DNA from: Mucilaginibacter robiniae
GTDB taxonomy: Bacteria > Bacteroidota > Bacteroidia > Sphingobacteriales > Sphingobacteriaceae
Length of the DNA stretch: 64,000 nt
Direction of reading: 5' to 3'
Assembly (NCBI RefSeq): GCF_012849215.1
Contig: NZ_CP051682.1
Location: 4,092,001 to 4,156,000, forward strand
Shown here: in pieces, positions 6,683-14,181 of the stretch
Position numbering within the stretch: the stretch's first letter is position 1
Layout: the number at the start of each line of letters is the position of its first letter
Notes under the pieces: generated by a model
What the model was told of the DNA's origin: nothing
The model's input: the letters and a program-made list of their open reading frames with translations, nothing else
Database searches by the model: none
Program-made: the position numbers and the translations under genes

Positions 6683-9004
6683 ATGAAATCTGGCGCTTTT
6701 CGAATAGCTGTCATTTATTTAACTATAAGCATTTTATGGATCATCATAAGTGATCAGTTATTATTCATTTTTCAAGAGCATTTAAGTTCTTCTGTTTATT
6801 TGTTTTTAAACAGCATTAAAGATGTTTTATCCATTATAGTTGCCGGTGTATCAATTATCAAGTTGATTAGCCTGAACGATAAGGAACTGATTTCCAGCGA
6901 AAAACAGTATCGCCTGTTATTTGAAGACAATGTTATGCCGATGTGGATTTATGATCAGGTAACCTTAAAATTTATCTCGGTTAATAATGCTGCCATCCAA
7001 AAATATGGGTACTCTAAAGAAGAATTTTCAAAAATGACTTTGTTGGATATTCGACCGGTTGAAGATATAGAAAGAATGATTGATGATACTAGAAAAGCTA
7101 CTATAAAGGTACGTCAATCAGGAGTTTGGGTTCATATCAAGGCAGACGGAACACAAATCATGGTTGCTATCAGTTCGCAGGCGATTAGTTTTGAAAATAA
7201 ATCTCACGTTATGGTAACCGCTCAGGATGTAACGGAGAAAGTAATTTATGAGCAGAAACTACAAAGCTTGAATAATGACCTGGCTGAAGAAAAAGCCAAG
7301 CTGAGCGAAACACAAAAAATAGCAAAAATAGGTGGTTGGGAATTTTATCCTGAAAATAAACAGTTGTTTTGGTCTGATGAGGTATATGCTATTACCATGA
7401 CCCAACCTGATACGGATGTAAACTTGTATGAGCTGTATTTTAATCACTTACACCCGGATGATCATGCATTGGCAATTAATGCTTTGGAGTTACTGTTATC
7501 AACAGGTGAGCCGATGGACTTTGTGCATCGTTATAACTTACCTGATGGCCGGTTAAGGTATGTACGGCAGTTAGCTAAACTAGAGCATAAATCGGGAACT
7601 CCGTGCCGCGTAATAGGCTCCATGCAGGATATTACTGAGCTTAAGCTACTGGAGCTAGAAAAGAACAAATATTTGGTGAGCCTGGAAGATACGTTAAGCA
7701 GTATTAATGAAGGTTTTTATGCGCTGAACAAAGATTTGGTATTCACGAAGGTCAATAAGAAATTTGAGTTAGAAACGGGTATGTCTAACATTTACATTGT
7801 AGGTAAAGAGTTGAAAACCGCGTTTCCGGGTATTGAGGAGCGAATCACTTATGAACAGTATGAGAAAGTATTACGGGAAAGAGTTCCGGTAAAATTTGAA
7901 GCATACTGGCAGTACATCAATAAATGGCATGACGTGGCCGCTTATCCTACCGAAGATGGCATAGTTGTGTATTACAATGATATTTCAGAACGTAAAGAAC
8001 GCGATTTACAGCTTAAGCATGCCCTCGAGAGATATAATATTGTAGCTAAAGCCACGCAAGATGTTATTTACGAGTACGATGTAGAGCAGGGTACGGTATG
8101 TTATAATACCAGTTTAGCCCACCTCATTCAAGATACAACCGGCGGAATAGGTAATAATATAGAAGATTGGCGTTCACTGATTCATCCGGAAGATGTACAA
8201 GCCGTAGTACAAACCCAAAAACAGATTATTCAGCAGGGTGATACTAATTGGGGCTGTGAGTATCGCATCAACTGTGGCGAGGGTACTTATAAGTACATTT
8301 TTGACCAAGGCTACTTCATGTATAATGAAGACGGCAAACCCGTAAAGCTGATTGGCGCGGTAAAAGATATTGATGCTATAAAACGTGCCAATGAAGAGAA
8401 TAGGCGCTTAGCTGAAATTATTACCAAGGTGAATAACATGATTGTGGTTACCGATACTAACCAACGTATTACCTGGGTGAATAAAGCTTTTGAAGATTAT
8501 ACCGGATATAAGTTTGAGCAAGTGGTAGGGCATGAGCCCAAGCTGTTTTTAGGAGGGGATAAGATACCTGCTAAAACCATTGAGTATATTGTTGAGCGAA
8601 GGAAAAAACTGGAAACCTTTACTTTAGACATTATGCATCACCTTAAAACAGGCACTACGCAATGGGTAAATATTGAATACACACCATTGTTTAACAACTG
8701 TGGTATGCATACGGGCTACATAGCAGTACATAAAAATATTACCGAGCGTAAAGAAAAAGAAGAGCGTATTAAACAGCAGAATAAAATGTTGCAGGAAATT
8801 GCCTGGTTAAGTTCGCATGAAATACGAAAGCCGGTAGCTTCCATTTTAGGCTTATCGAACTTAATTAATGAAGTACAAACAGTGGAGGAGAAGGAAGAAG
8901 TGATTCAGCTGGTGCAACAATGCGCACAAGATCTGGATCAGGTTGTGCATCACATTACCAATGAGGTAATTAGCAAAGCCTATGTTGATCGAGTAGATAG
9001 TTAA
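6683..9004 (+). CDS. multi-PAS membrane sensor ending in a DHp helix, no ATPase domain
   Basis: 773 aa. Two membrane helices (about 8-28 and 41-62) lead into four or five successive PAS/PAC modules (roughly 70-190, 205-330, 335-440, 445-570, 575-690). The protein ends with a single HisKA-like helix carrying SHEIRKPVASILGL (His712) and stops 61 residues later. There is no N, G1, F or G2 box, so it cannot autophosphorylate as a normal histidine kinase. It may be phosphorylated in trans, heterodimerise with another kinase, or act as a phosphatase or scaffold. The stop is a genuine TAA and no HATPase reading frame follows. A sister architecture occurs at 45442-46899. Confidence 0.85.
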   Translation: MKSGAFRIAVIYLTISILWIIISDQLLFIFQEHLSSSVYLFLNSIKDVLSIIVAGVSIIKLISLNDKELISSEKQYRLLFEDNVMPMWIYDQVTLKFISVNNAAIQKYGYSKEEFSKMTLLDIRPVEDIERMIDDTRKATIKVRQSGVWVHIKADGTQIMVAISSQAISFENKSHVMVTAQDVTEKVIYEQKLQSLNNDLAEEKAKLSETQKIAKIGGWEFYPENKQLFWSDEVYAITMTQPDTDVNLYELYFNHLHPDDHALAINALELLLSTGEPMDFVHRYNLPDGRLRYVRQLAKLEHKSGTPCRVIGSMQDITELKLLELEKNKYLVSLEDTLSSINEGFYALNKDLVFTKVNKKFELETGMSNIYIVGKELKTAFPGIEERITYEQYEKVLRERVPVKFEAYWQYINKWHDVAAYPTEDGIVVYYNDISERKERDLQLKHALERYNIVAKATQDVIYEYDVEQGTVCYNTSLAHLIQDTTGGIGNNIEDWRSLIHPEDVQAVVQTQKQIIQQGDTNWGCEYRINCGEGTYKYIFDQGYFMYNEDGKPVKLIGAVKDIDAIKRANEENRRLAEIITKVNNMIVVTDTNQRITWVNKAFEDYTGYKFEQVVGHEPKLFLGGDKIPAKTIEYIVERRKKLETFTLDIMHHLKTGTTQWVNIEYTPLFNNCGMHTGYIAVHKNITERKEKEERIKQQNKMLQEIAWLSSHEIRKPVASILGLSNLINEVQTVEEKEEVIQLVQQCAQDLDQVVHHITNEVISKAYVDRVDS

Positions 9005-9007
9005 AAA

Positions 9008-9040
9008 AGAAAGCTGCTTGTTTACACAAAGCAGCTTTCT
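9008..9040 (-). terminator. intrinsic terminator of the YceI gene
   Basis: A 12-bp stem, 9008-9019 with 9029-9040, is followed on the minus strand by a run of six T. It lies between the convergent PAS-protein and YceI genes. The plus-strand side lacks a T-run. Confidence 0.8.
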
Positions 9041-9066
9041 CCAAATCTATAAATAATACTTAAAGT

Positions 9067-9600
9067 TTAGGCTTGTTTAGTAAACTGGGCGTTGATAATT
9101 AATTTGATTTCATCACCCACCACAACTGAGCCAGCTTCGGTGATAGGATCCCAGGTCAAGCCAAATTCTTTACGGCTAATTTTGCCTGTAATTTCAAAGC
9201 CAGCTTTAGTTTGGCCATAAAAATCATCGGCTGATCCACCAAACTCTACATTCAAGGTAACAGGTTTAGTTACCCCTTTAATGGTTAAGTTACCATTCAA
9301 TTTATAATCACTGCCATCTACTTTTTTTAATGAGGTAGATTTAAAAGTGATTTTTGGGAACTGTTCTGCATCAAAAAAGTCAGCTCCTTTTAAATGCTGG
9401 TCACGGGCTTCCTGTGTGGTATCAATACTGTCTATGTCTAACGAAAAATCAATTTCCGAATCTTGGAAATCGTCACTTTCGGTTACTACTTCACCTTCAA
9501 ATTTGCGAAAAGAGCCAGTTACGGTAGAAATAACCAAGTGTTTAACTTTAAACTGAACTTCAGAGTGTAGCGGGTCCATTACCCATTTTGTAGTTGCCAT
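9067..9600 (-). CDS. YceI family lipid-binding-like protein
   Basis: 177-aa lipocalin-like beta-barrel of the YceI family (isoprenoid or amphiphile binders). It shows the family pattern of an N-terminal WxxDPLHSEVQFKVKH strand, a central DITFKSTSLKKV-type strand and a C-terminal KLIINAQFTKQ strand. The protein begins MATTKWVMDP and has no signal peptide, so it is predicted cytoplasmic, unlike E. coli YceI. Monocistronic, with its own terminator. The ligand is unknown. Confidence 0.88.
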   Translation of the reverse strand: MATTKWVMDPLHSEVQFKVKHLVISTVTGSFRKFEGEVVTESDDFQDSEIDFSLDIDSIDTTQEARDQHLKGADFFDAEQFPKITFKSTSLKKVDGSDYKLNGNLTIKGVTKPVTLNVEFGGSADDFYGQTKAGFEITGKISRKEFGLTWDPITEAGSVVVGDEIKLIINAQFTKQA

Positions 9601-9689
9601 AGCTTTATGATTGTTAAATTATGATGAATCAAATATCTAAAATTATATGTTTAAACATGTAATTGCCGTGTCAATAAATTAAGTAACAA

Positions 9690-9718
9690 AAAAAGGGAAC
9701 ATTTTGTGTTCCCTTTTT
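9690..9718 (-). terminator. intrinsic terminator of sucC
   Basis: A 12-bp stem, 9690-9701 with 9707-9718 (AAAAAGGGAACA / TGTTCCCTTTTT), is followed by further T on the minus strand, 20 nt after the sucC stop. Confidence 0.85.
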
Positions 9719-9738
9719 ATATGTGTTAAGCAAAATAA

Positions 9739-10929
9739 TTAAGCTAAAACTTCTTTAACGCGTTCTGCAGCTTCTTTCAATAAAATAGCTGAGAATACTT
9801 CTAAGCCTGCATTGTCAATCAGTTCTTTAGCTTCTTTAGCATTAGTACCTTGCAAACGTACAATGATAGGCACCGGAATGTTGCCAATTTCTTGGTAAGC
9901 ATCAATTACCCCTTGTGCAACACGGTCGCAACGAACAATACCACCAAAAATGTTAATCAGAATAGCTTTTACGTTCGGGTCTTTCAAAATGATATTGAAA
10001 GCTGCCTTTACAGTTTGTGCATTAGCAGTACCACCTACGTCCAGGAAGTTAGCAGGCTCGCCACCGGCAATTTTAATAATATCCATGGTAGCCATAGCTA
10101 AGCCGGCACCATTAACCATGCAACCTACGTTACCATCCAGTTTTACGTAGTTCAGGTTTGATTGGCTAGCTTCAACCTCCATAGGGTCTTCCTCGTTGGT
10201 ATCACGCATGGCCGCAAAATCCGGGTGACGGTATAAAGCGTTATCATCCAGGTTTACTTTAGCATCAACCGCCAAAATTTTATTGTCTGATGTTTTCAGT
10301 ACCGGGTTAATCTCGAACTGTGATGAATCGGTAGCATCATACGCTTTGTATAAAGCAGTAATGAATTTTACCATATCTTTAAAGGCATCGCCTGATAAGC
10401 CTAGGTTAAAGGCAATTTTACGAGCCTGAAAACCTTGTAAGCCAACAGTTGGATCGATTTCTTCTTTATGAATCAGGTGAGGGGTAGAGTGTGCTACTTC
10501 TTCAATATCCATACCACCCTCGGTTGAGTACATGATGATATTACGACCTTTAGCACGGTCAAGCAATACGCTCATGTAATACTCTTTAGTTTCACTCGCT
10601 CCAGGATAATAAACGTCCTGAGCAATCAGTACTTTGTGTACCTTTTTGCCTTCTGGGCCAGTTTGTGGAGTAACCAGTTGCATACCTAAAATAGCACCGG
10701 CTTTTTCTTTAACCTCATCCAGGTTTTTAGCCAATTTAACACCACCGCCTTTACCGCGGCCGCCGGCATGTATCTGGGCTTTTACCACTACCCAGTCTGA
10801 GCCGAAATCTTCTTTCATTTTTTGGGCAGCTTCTACAGCCTGTTCAACAGTATCGGCCACTATGCCTTCCTGTACCCTAACGCCAAAACTTTTCAGAATG
10901 GCTTTACCCTGATATTCGTGAATATTCAT
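9739..10929 (-). CDS. sucC: succinate-CoA ligase (ADP-forming) beta subunit
   Basis: 396 aa, full length. The TCA-cycle enzyme interconverts succinyl-CoA and succinate with substrate-level phosphorylation. The N-terminal ATP-grasp domain begins MNIHEYQGKAILKSFGV and carries KAQIHAGGRGKGGGVK. The C-terminal ligase domain contains FLDVGGTA and NIFGGIVRCD. The alpha subunit gene sucD is not adjacent, and the gene appears to be transcribed alone between its own terminator and the divergent LolD-like gene. Confidence 0.97.
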   Translation of the reverse strand: MNIHEYQGKAILKSFGVRVQEGIVADTVEQAVEAAQKMKEDFGSDWVVVKAQIHAGGRGKGGGVKLAKNLDEVKEKAGAILGMQLVTPQTGPEGKKVHKVLIAQDVYYPGASETKEYYMSVLLDRAKGRNIIMYSTEGGMDIEEVAHSTPHLIHKEEIDPTVGLQGFQARKIAFNLGLSGDAFKDMVKFITALYKAYDATDSSQFEINPVLKTSDNKILAVDAKVNLDDNALYRHPDFAAMRDTNEEDPMEVEASQSNLNYVKLDGNVGCMVNGAGLAMATMDIIKIAGGEPANFLDVGGTANAQTVKAAFNIILKDPNVKAILINIFGGIVRCDRVAQGVIDAYQEIGNIPVPIIVRLQGTNAKEAKELIDNAGLEVFSAILLKEAAERVKEVLA

Positions 10930-11042
10930 GTCTTATTTGAAGAATTTGCGGTAAAGCTACAATTTCAGTTGTATTAAAAAAACCTAAGTGTCAATTTCTA
11001 TATATAAATGCGGCTGCTGTGATAATTTGCTGTAGCTATTTT

Positions 11043-11050
11043 TATTTTTG
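11043..11050 (+). promoter_or_regulatory. -7 box (TATTTTTG) abutting a start codon
   Basis: A perfect TAnnTTTG match lies only 4 nt before the ATG at 11055, which implies a leaderless or near-leaderless transcript. A TTTG at 11026-11029 is rather close to serve as the -33 element (13-nt gap). Confidence 0.45.
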
Positions 11051-11054
11051 CACC

Positions 11055-11717
11055 ATGCTTAAAGCGCAGTCCATTCAAAAATCGTACGGGAAGTTGCAAA
11101 TACTTAAAGGGGTTAACCTGGAAGTACAGCAAGGTGAAATTGTAACCATTACCGGGGCCTCGGGCGCTGGTAAAAGCTCGTTGTTAAACATCATTGGTAC
11201 GCTTGATCAGGCTGACTCCGGACAGATTTTTATGGATGATGTAGATATCAGTCGTTTAAATAATAAACAGCTAAGCCATTTTCGGAACCGTAACCTGGGT
11301 TTTATTTTTCAGTTTCACCATTTGCTAGCCGAATTTAATGCCATTGAGAATGTATGCATCCCGGCGTTTATTGCGGGTACAGGCAGGGCAGATGCCGAAA
11401 AACGTGCTGCACAATTGCTGGATATGCTGGGCTTAAGCGATCGTCTTCACCATAAACCAGCCCAGCTTTCGGGTGGCGAGCAGCAGCGGGTAGCTGTAGC
11501 ACGTGCGCTGATTAACAAGCCTTCCCTTATTTTAGCGGATGAACCGTCGGGTAATCTGGATTCGGCCAATGCGCGTGATTTGCATGAGTTGTTTGTAAAC
11601 CTGCGCAACCAGTTTAATCAAACTTTTATTATTGTAACGCACAATGATGAGCTAGCTGGCCTATCTGACCGTAAGGTGATGATGAAAGACGGGTTGATTG
11701 TTCCAAATCAGGATTAA
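11055..11717 (+). CDS. LolD-like ABC transporter ATP-binding protein
   Basis: 220-aa ATPase of the LolD/MacB class: Walker A GASGAGKSSLLN, Q-loop FIFQFHHLL, signature LSGGEQQRVAVARAL, Walker B LILADEPSGNLD and H-loop IIVTHND. It would power extraction of lipoproteins or another periplasm-facing process with a LolC/E-type permease, which is not encoded nearby. I chose the ATG at 11055 (MLKAQSIQKSYGK); an upstream in-frame GTG at 11019 adds 12 residues with no homologous look. It starts a plus-strand run with the 99-aa protein (2-nt gap) and the HAD-like protein. Confidence 0.9.
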   Translation: MLKAQSIQKSYGKLQILKGVNLEVQQGEIVTITGASGAGKSSLLNIIGTLDQADSGQIFMDDVDISRLNNKQLSHFRNRNLGFIFQFHHLLAEFNAIENVCIPAFIAGTGRADAEKRAAQLLDMLGLSDRLHHKPAQLSGGEQQRVAVARALINKPSLILADEPSGNLDSANARDLHELFVNLRNQFNQTFIIVTHNDELAGLSDRKVMMKDGLIVPNQD

Positions 11718-11719
11718 AC

Positions 11720-12019
11720 GTGTACACACTAATTACAGCGGCTAGTAGGGCCGAAGCTTACCAGCTTAAAAAGAATATAAATTCAGCATCGGTATTGTTA
11801 GGTGATTATGCGGATCTGCCGGAGCTAATGCTAAAATCAGGCAAAATGCTAAATCTGCCCAATCCGCAGCAGGATACCTATCCGCACCAGATGCTGGCTT
11901 TCTGCCTGGATCATCAAATTGAAACCGTGTACTTACTTCGGCCAGAAGAAGCACAGGCTTTAGCCCCGGCCCACCAGTTGTTTACCGAATATGGCATCGA
12001 ATTAATTACAGCGTTATGA
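11720..12019 (+). CDS. hypothetical protein, 99 aa
   Basis: Starts at GTG 11720, two bases after the ABC ATPase stop, and overlaps the next gene by 4 nt (ATGA at 12016-12019), which strongly supports translation. I recognise no family. The alternating alpha/beta pattern (LITAASRAEAYQL, then DHQIETVYLLRPEEAQAL) resembles a small Rossmann-like or pre-ATP-grasp fold, but this is weak. No membrane segment or signal peptide. Probably cytoplasmic and functionally linked to the HAD-like partner. Confidence 0.75.
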   Translation: MYTLITAASRAEAYQLKKNINSASVLLGDYADLPELMLKSGKMLNLPNPQQDTYPHQMLAFCLDHQIETVYLLRPEEAQALAPAHQLFTEYGIELITAL

Positions 12020-12615
12020 TTAGTTACAAGGATATTGACCCGCGTACAAAGGCTTTTATTTTTGAGCTGGATGATGTGCTTTATCCGCAAAAAGATTATT
12101 GGTATCAGGTATATTATTTGTTCGCCGGTTTTCTGGAATATACTGAAATGCTAGATGCCCAGGTGTTAGTAAAACTAATGGTGCAAACCTACGATCAGGA
12201 AGGGCCTAATGCGGTTTTTGACCGGGTGCAGCAACGCTTTAAACTGGACGAAAAATACCGCTTTAACTTTGAGCATCTGAAAACGGCTGCCCAGCTGCCG
12301 CTTAAGCTTTTGTTGTTTGAAGATATGCTAACCTTGCTACAGGAAATCGTGGTTGATCGTAAAAAGATATTTATTGTGACCAACGGTAATCCGCAGCAGC
12401 AACTGAACAAGATCAAGCAAACTGATTGGCAAGGTTTAGAAAAATACCTGGTTTGTTATTTTGCCGACGAAGTGGCTCCCAAGCCCGAACCGGATATTAT
12501 ACATCTGTTACTTACCGATCATCATTTAGAGCGTCGTGATTTAGTGATGATCGGTACAAACGAAACCGATCAATTATGTGCTGAAGCTTGTGGAATTAGT
12601 TATTTAAAAGTTTAA
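12016..12615 (+). CDS. HAD-superfamily protein with degenerate catalytic motifs
   Basis: 199 aa with the HAD fold and a helical cap. Motif I reads FELDDVLYP where active family members have FDLDDTLYP: the nucleophilic Asp is Glu17 (GAG at 12064), while the general acid Asp19 remains. Motif II is IVTNGN, and motif III Lys is kept in PKPEP. Motif IV reads MIGTNETD, so one of the two Mg2+-ligand Asp residues is Thr181 while Asp185 remains. Two lost catalytic carboxylates suggest a non-catalytic or regulatory HAD protein. Translationally coupled to the 99-aa protein. Confidence 0.85.
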   Translation: MISYKDIDPRTKAFIFELDDVLYPQKDYWYQVYYLFAGFLEYTEMLDAQVLVKLMVQTYDQEGPNAVFDRVQQRFKLDEKYRFNFEHLKTAAQLPLKLLLFEDMLTLLQEIVVDRKKIFIVTNGNPQQQLNKIKQTDWQGLEKYLVCYFADEVAPKPEPDIIHLLLTDHHLERRDLVMIGTNETDQLCAEACGISYLKV

Positions 12616-12651
12616 ATGTTTGTATATTAGTAAAATTTAAGGTTTTACAAT

Positions 12652-14175
12652 ATGCACAGAAATTTTTACTTCTTGTTACTTTTACTGGTTGTATTTTCTT
12701 CTTGTAAAAAAGATAAAGTTACTACCAATTCTAACACCACTACTAAGGCTAGCGCGCTTGATTTACTAAAAGATTCTGTTTACGCCTATGCGCAAGAGGA
12801 ATACTTATGGTACGATGCCATGCCGGCTTACAACACTTTTAACCCAAGGCAATATACCGGCAGTACTGATTTGGCTGCCTTGCAGGCCGAGGTTGATGCC
12901 TTATCGCAGTTGAAAATTAATACCACAACCAATTCGGCTTATGAGTATGATCCCAGCTACCCGGGTACAGCCAAGTATTCTTATATAGATCAAGGTCAGG
13001 CGGCTACAGTAATAGGCGGTACAGGTGGCGATTTTGGTTTTTCAGTGTTTTACCAGGCTTACAATGATTTACGGATAAAATACGTTTATGCTGGTTCGCC
13101 TGCCGGCAATGCAGGATTAGTTCGCGGGTACAAAATTACAGCGGTAAATAACAGTACCAATATTTACTATGATCCTAATAGTTCAACCCCGAGTAAGGAT
13201 GCAAACTTGCTGTATGTAGTAAATGCGTTATCGGGCAATAGCATTACTTTAACGTTGCAAAAGCCAGATGGTAGTACTTTTAACGCAGTAGTGAATCGCG
13301 CAAGCTACACCATTAATCCGGTGTTGAAATATACAACGCTTACTACAGCTGGCGGCAAAACAGTAGGTTATTTTGCTTTCAACCAGTTTACTGATTTATC
13401 CTCCAATGCTAAGGCCAAAATTGATGAAGCCTTTAACTACTTTTCCACCAAAGGCATTACTGAACTGGTAGTGGATTTGCGTTACAATGGTGGTGGTAGC
13501 GTGCAAACTTCAGCTTATTTAACCAACTGGATAGTGCCTACTGCCCAAAATGGCACTACTATGTTTACCGAGTATTTCAACAAGCGTTTGCAGAACGATG
13601 ATTATCCTTTTTTAGCTAAAAAGTACCAGATTAATAAAGGAGAGTTTAGCACAGCCAATAACACACAAAAGTTTGCAAAAGTTGGTAACCTGAACTTAAG
13701 TCGGGTTTTCTTTCTGGTAACCGGCAATACAGCTTCAGCCAGTGAGCTGCTGATTAATAATTTGAAACCTGTAATGAATGTGCAAATTATTGGGCAAACT
13801 ACTTACGGTAAACCAACAGCGTTTTTTGCGATACCAGTAGGTAGCTATGATTTATACCTGGTTGAAATTGAAAACCGCAATGCTGCCGGGCAGGCAGATT
13901 ATTACCAAGGTATGGTTCCGGGAAGTGCTACTTTTCCAGGGTATAAAACAGGTGATGATATCACTAAAGACTTTGGCGACCCGAATGAAAGCATGCTGGC
14001 ACATGCCTTAAATTATATGGATAAAAGTAGTTACTCTTTAACTAACAACAAGGTGTTAAGTACGAATACGAACTCTACTTTATCAGATGAGGCTGTAAGA
14101 GCTATGAACGAGAAAATGAGTCCTGATCCATTTAAAGGAATGGTGATCAATCAGCCTCAACACCGTAAAAACTAA
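12652..14175 (+). CDS. S41 family (C-terminal processing) peptidase, lipoprotein
   Basis: 507 aa. A lipoprotein signal, FSSCKK, places the acylated Cys at residue 18, so it is anchored in an outer or inner membrane leaflet. A PDZ-like segment (about 110-215, including AGSPAGNAGLVRG) precedes the tail-specific protease domain. The catalytic Ser362 is in NTASASELL, and VVDLRYNGGGS marks the conserved core. It is 36 bp downstream of the HAD gene and may share its transcript. Its stop is only 6 bp from the stop of convergent smc, with no terminator between them. Confidence 0.92.
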   Translation: MHRNFYFLLLLLVVFSSCKKDKVTTNSNTTTKASALDLLKDSVYAYAQEEYLWYDAMPAYNTFNPRQYTGSTDLAALQAEVDALSQLKINTTTNSAYEYDPSYPGTAKYSYIDQGQAATVIGGTGGDFGFSVFYQAYNDLRIKYVYAGSPAGNAGLVRGYKITAVNNSTNIYYDPNSSTPSKDANLLYVVNALSGNSITLTLQKPDGSTFNAVVNRASYTINPVLKYTTLTTAGGKTVGYFAFNQFTDLSSNAKAKIDEAFNYFSTKGITELVVDLRYNGGGSVQTSAYLTNWIVPTAQNGTTMFTEYFNKRLQNDDYPFLAKKYQINKGEFSTANNTQKFAKVGNLNLSRVFFLVTGNTASASELLINNLKPVMNVQIIGQTTYGKPTAFFAIPVGSYDLYLVEIENRNAAGQADYYQGMVPGSATFPGYKTGDDITKDFGDPNESMLAHALNYMDKSSYSLTNNKVLSTNTNSTLSDEAVRAMNEKMSPDPFKGMVINQPQHRKN

Positions 14176-14181
14176 GAAAGA

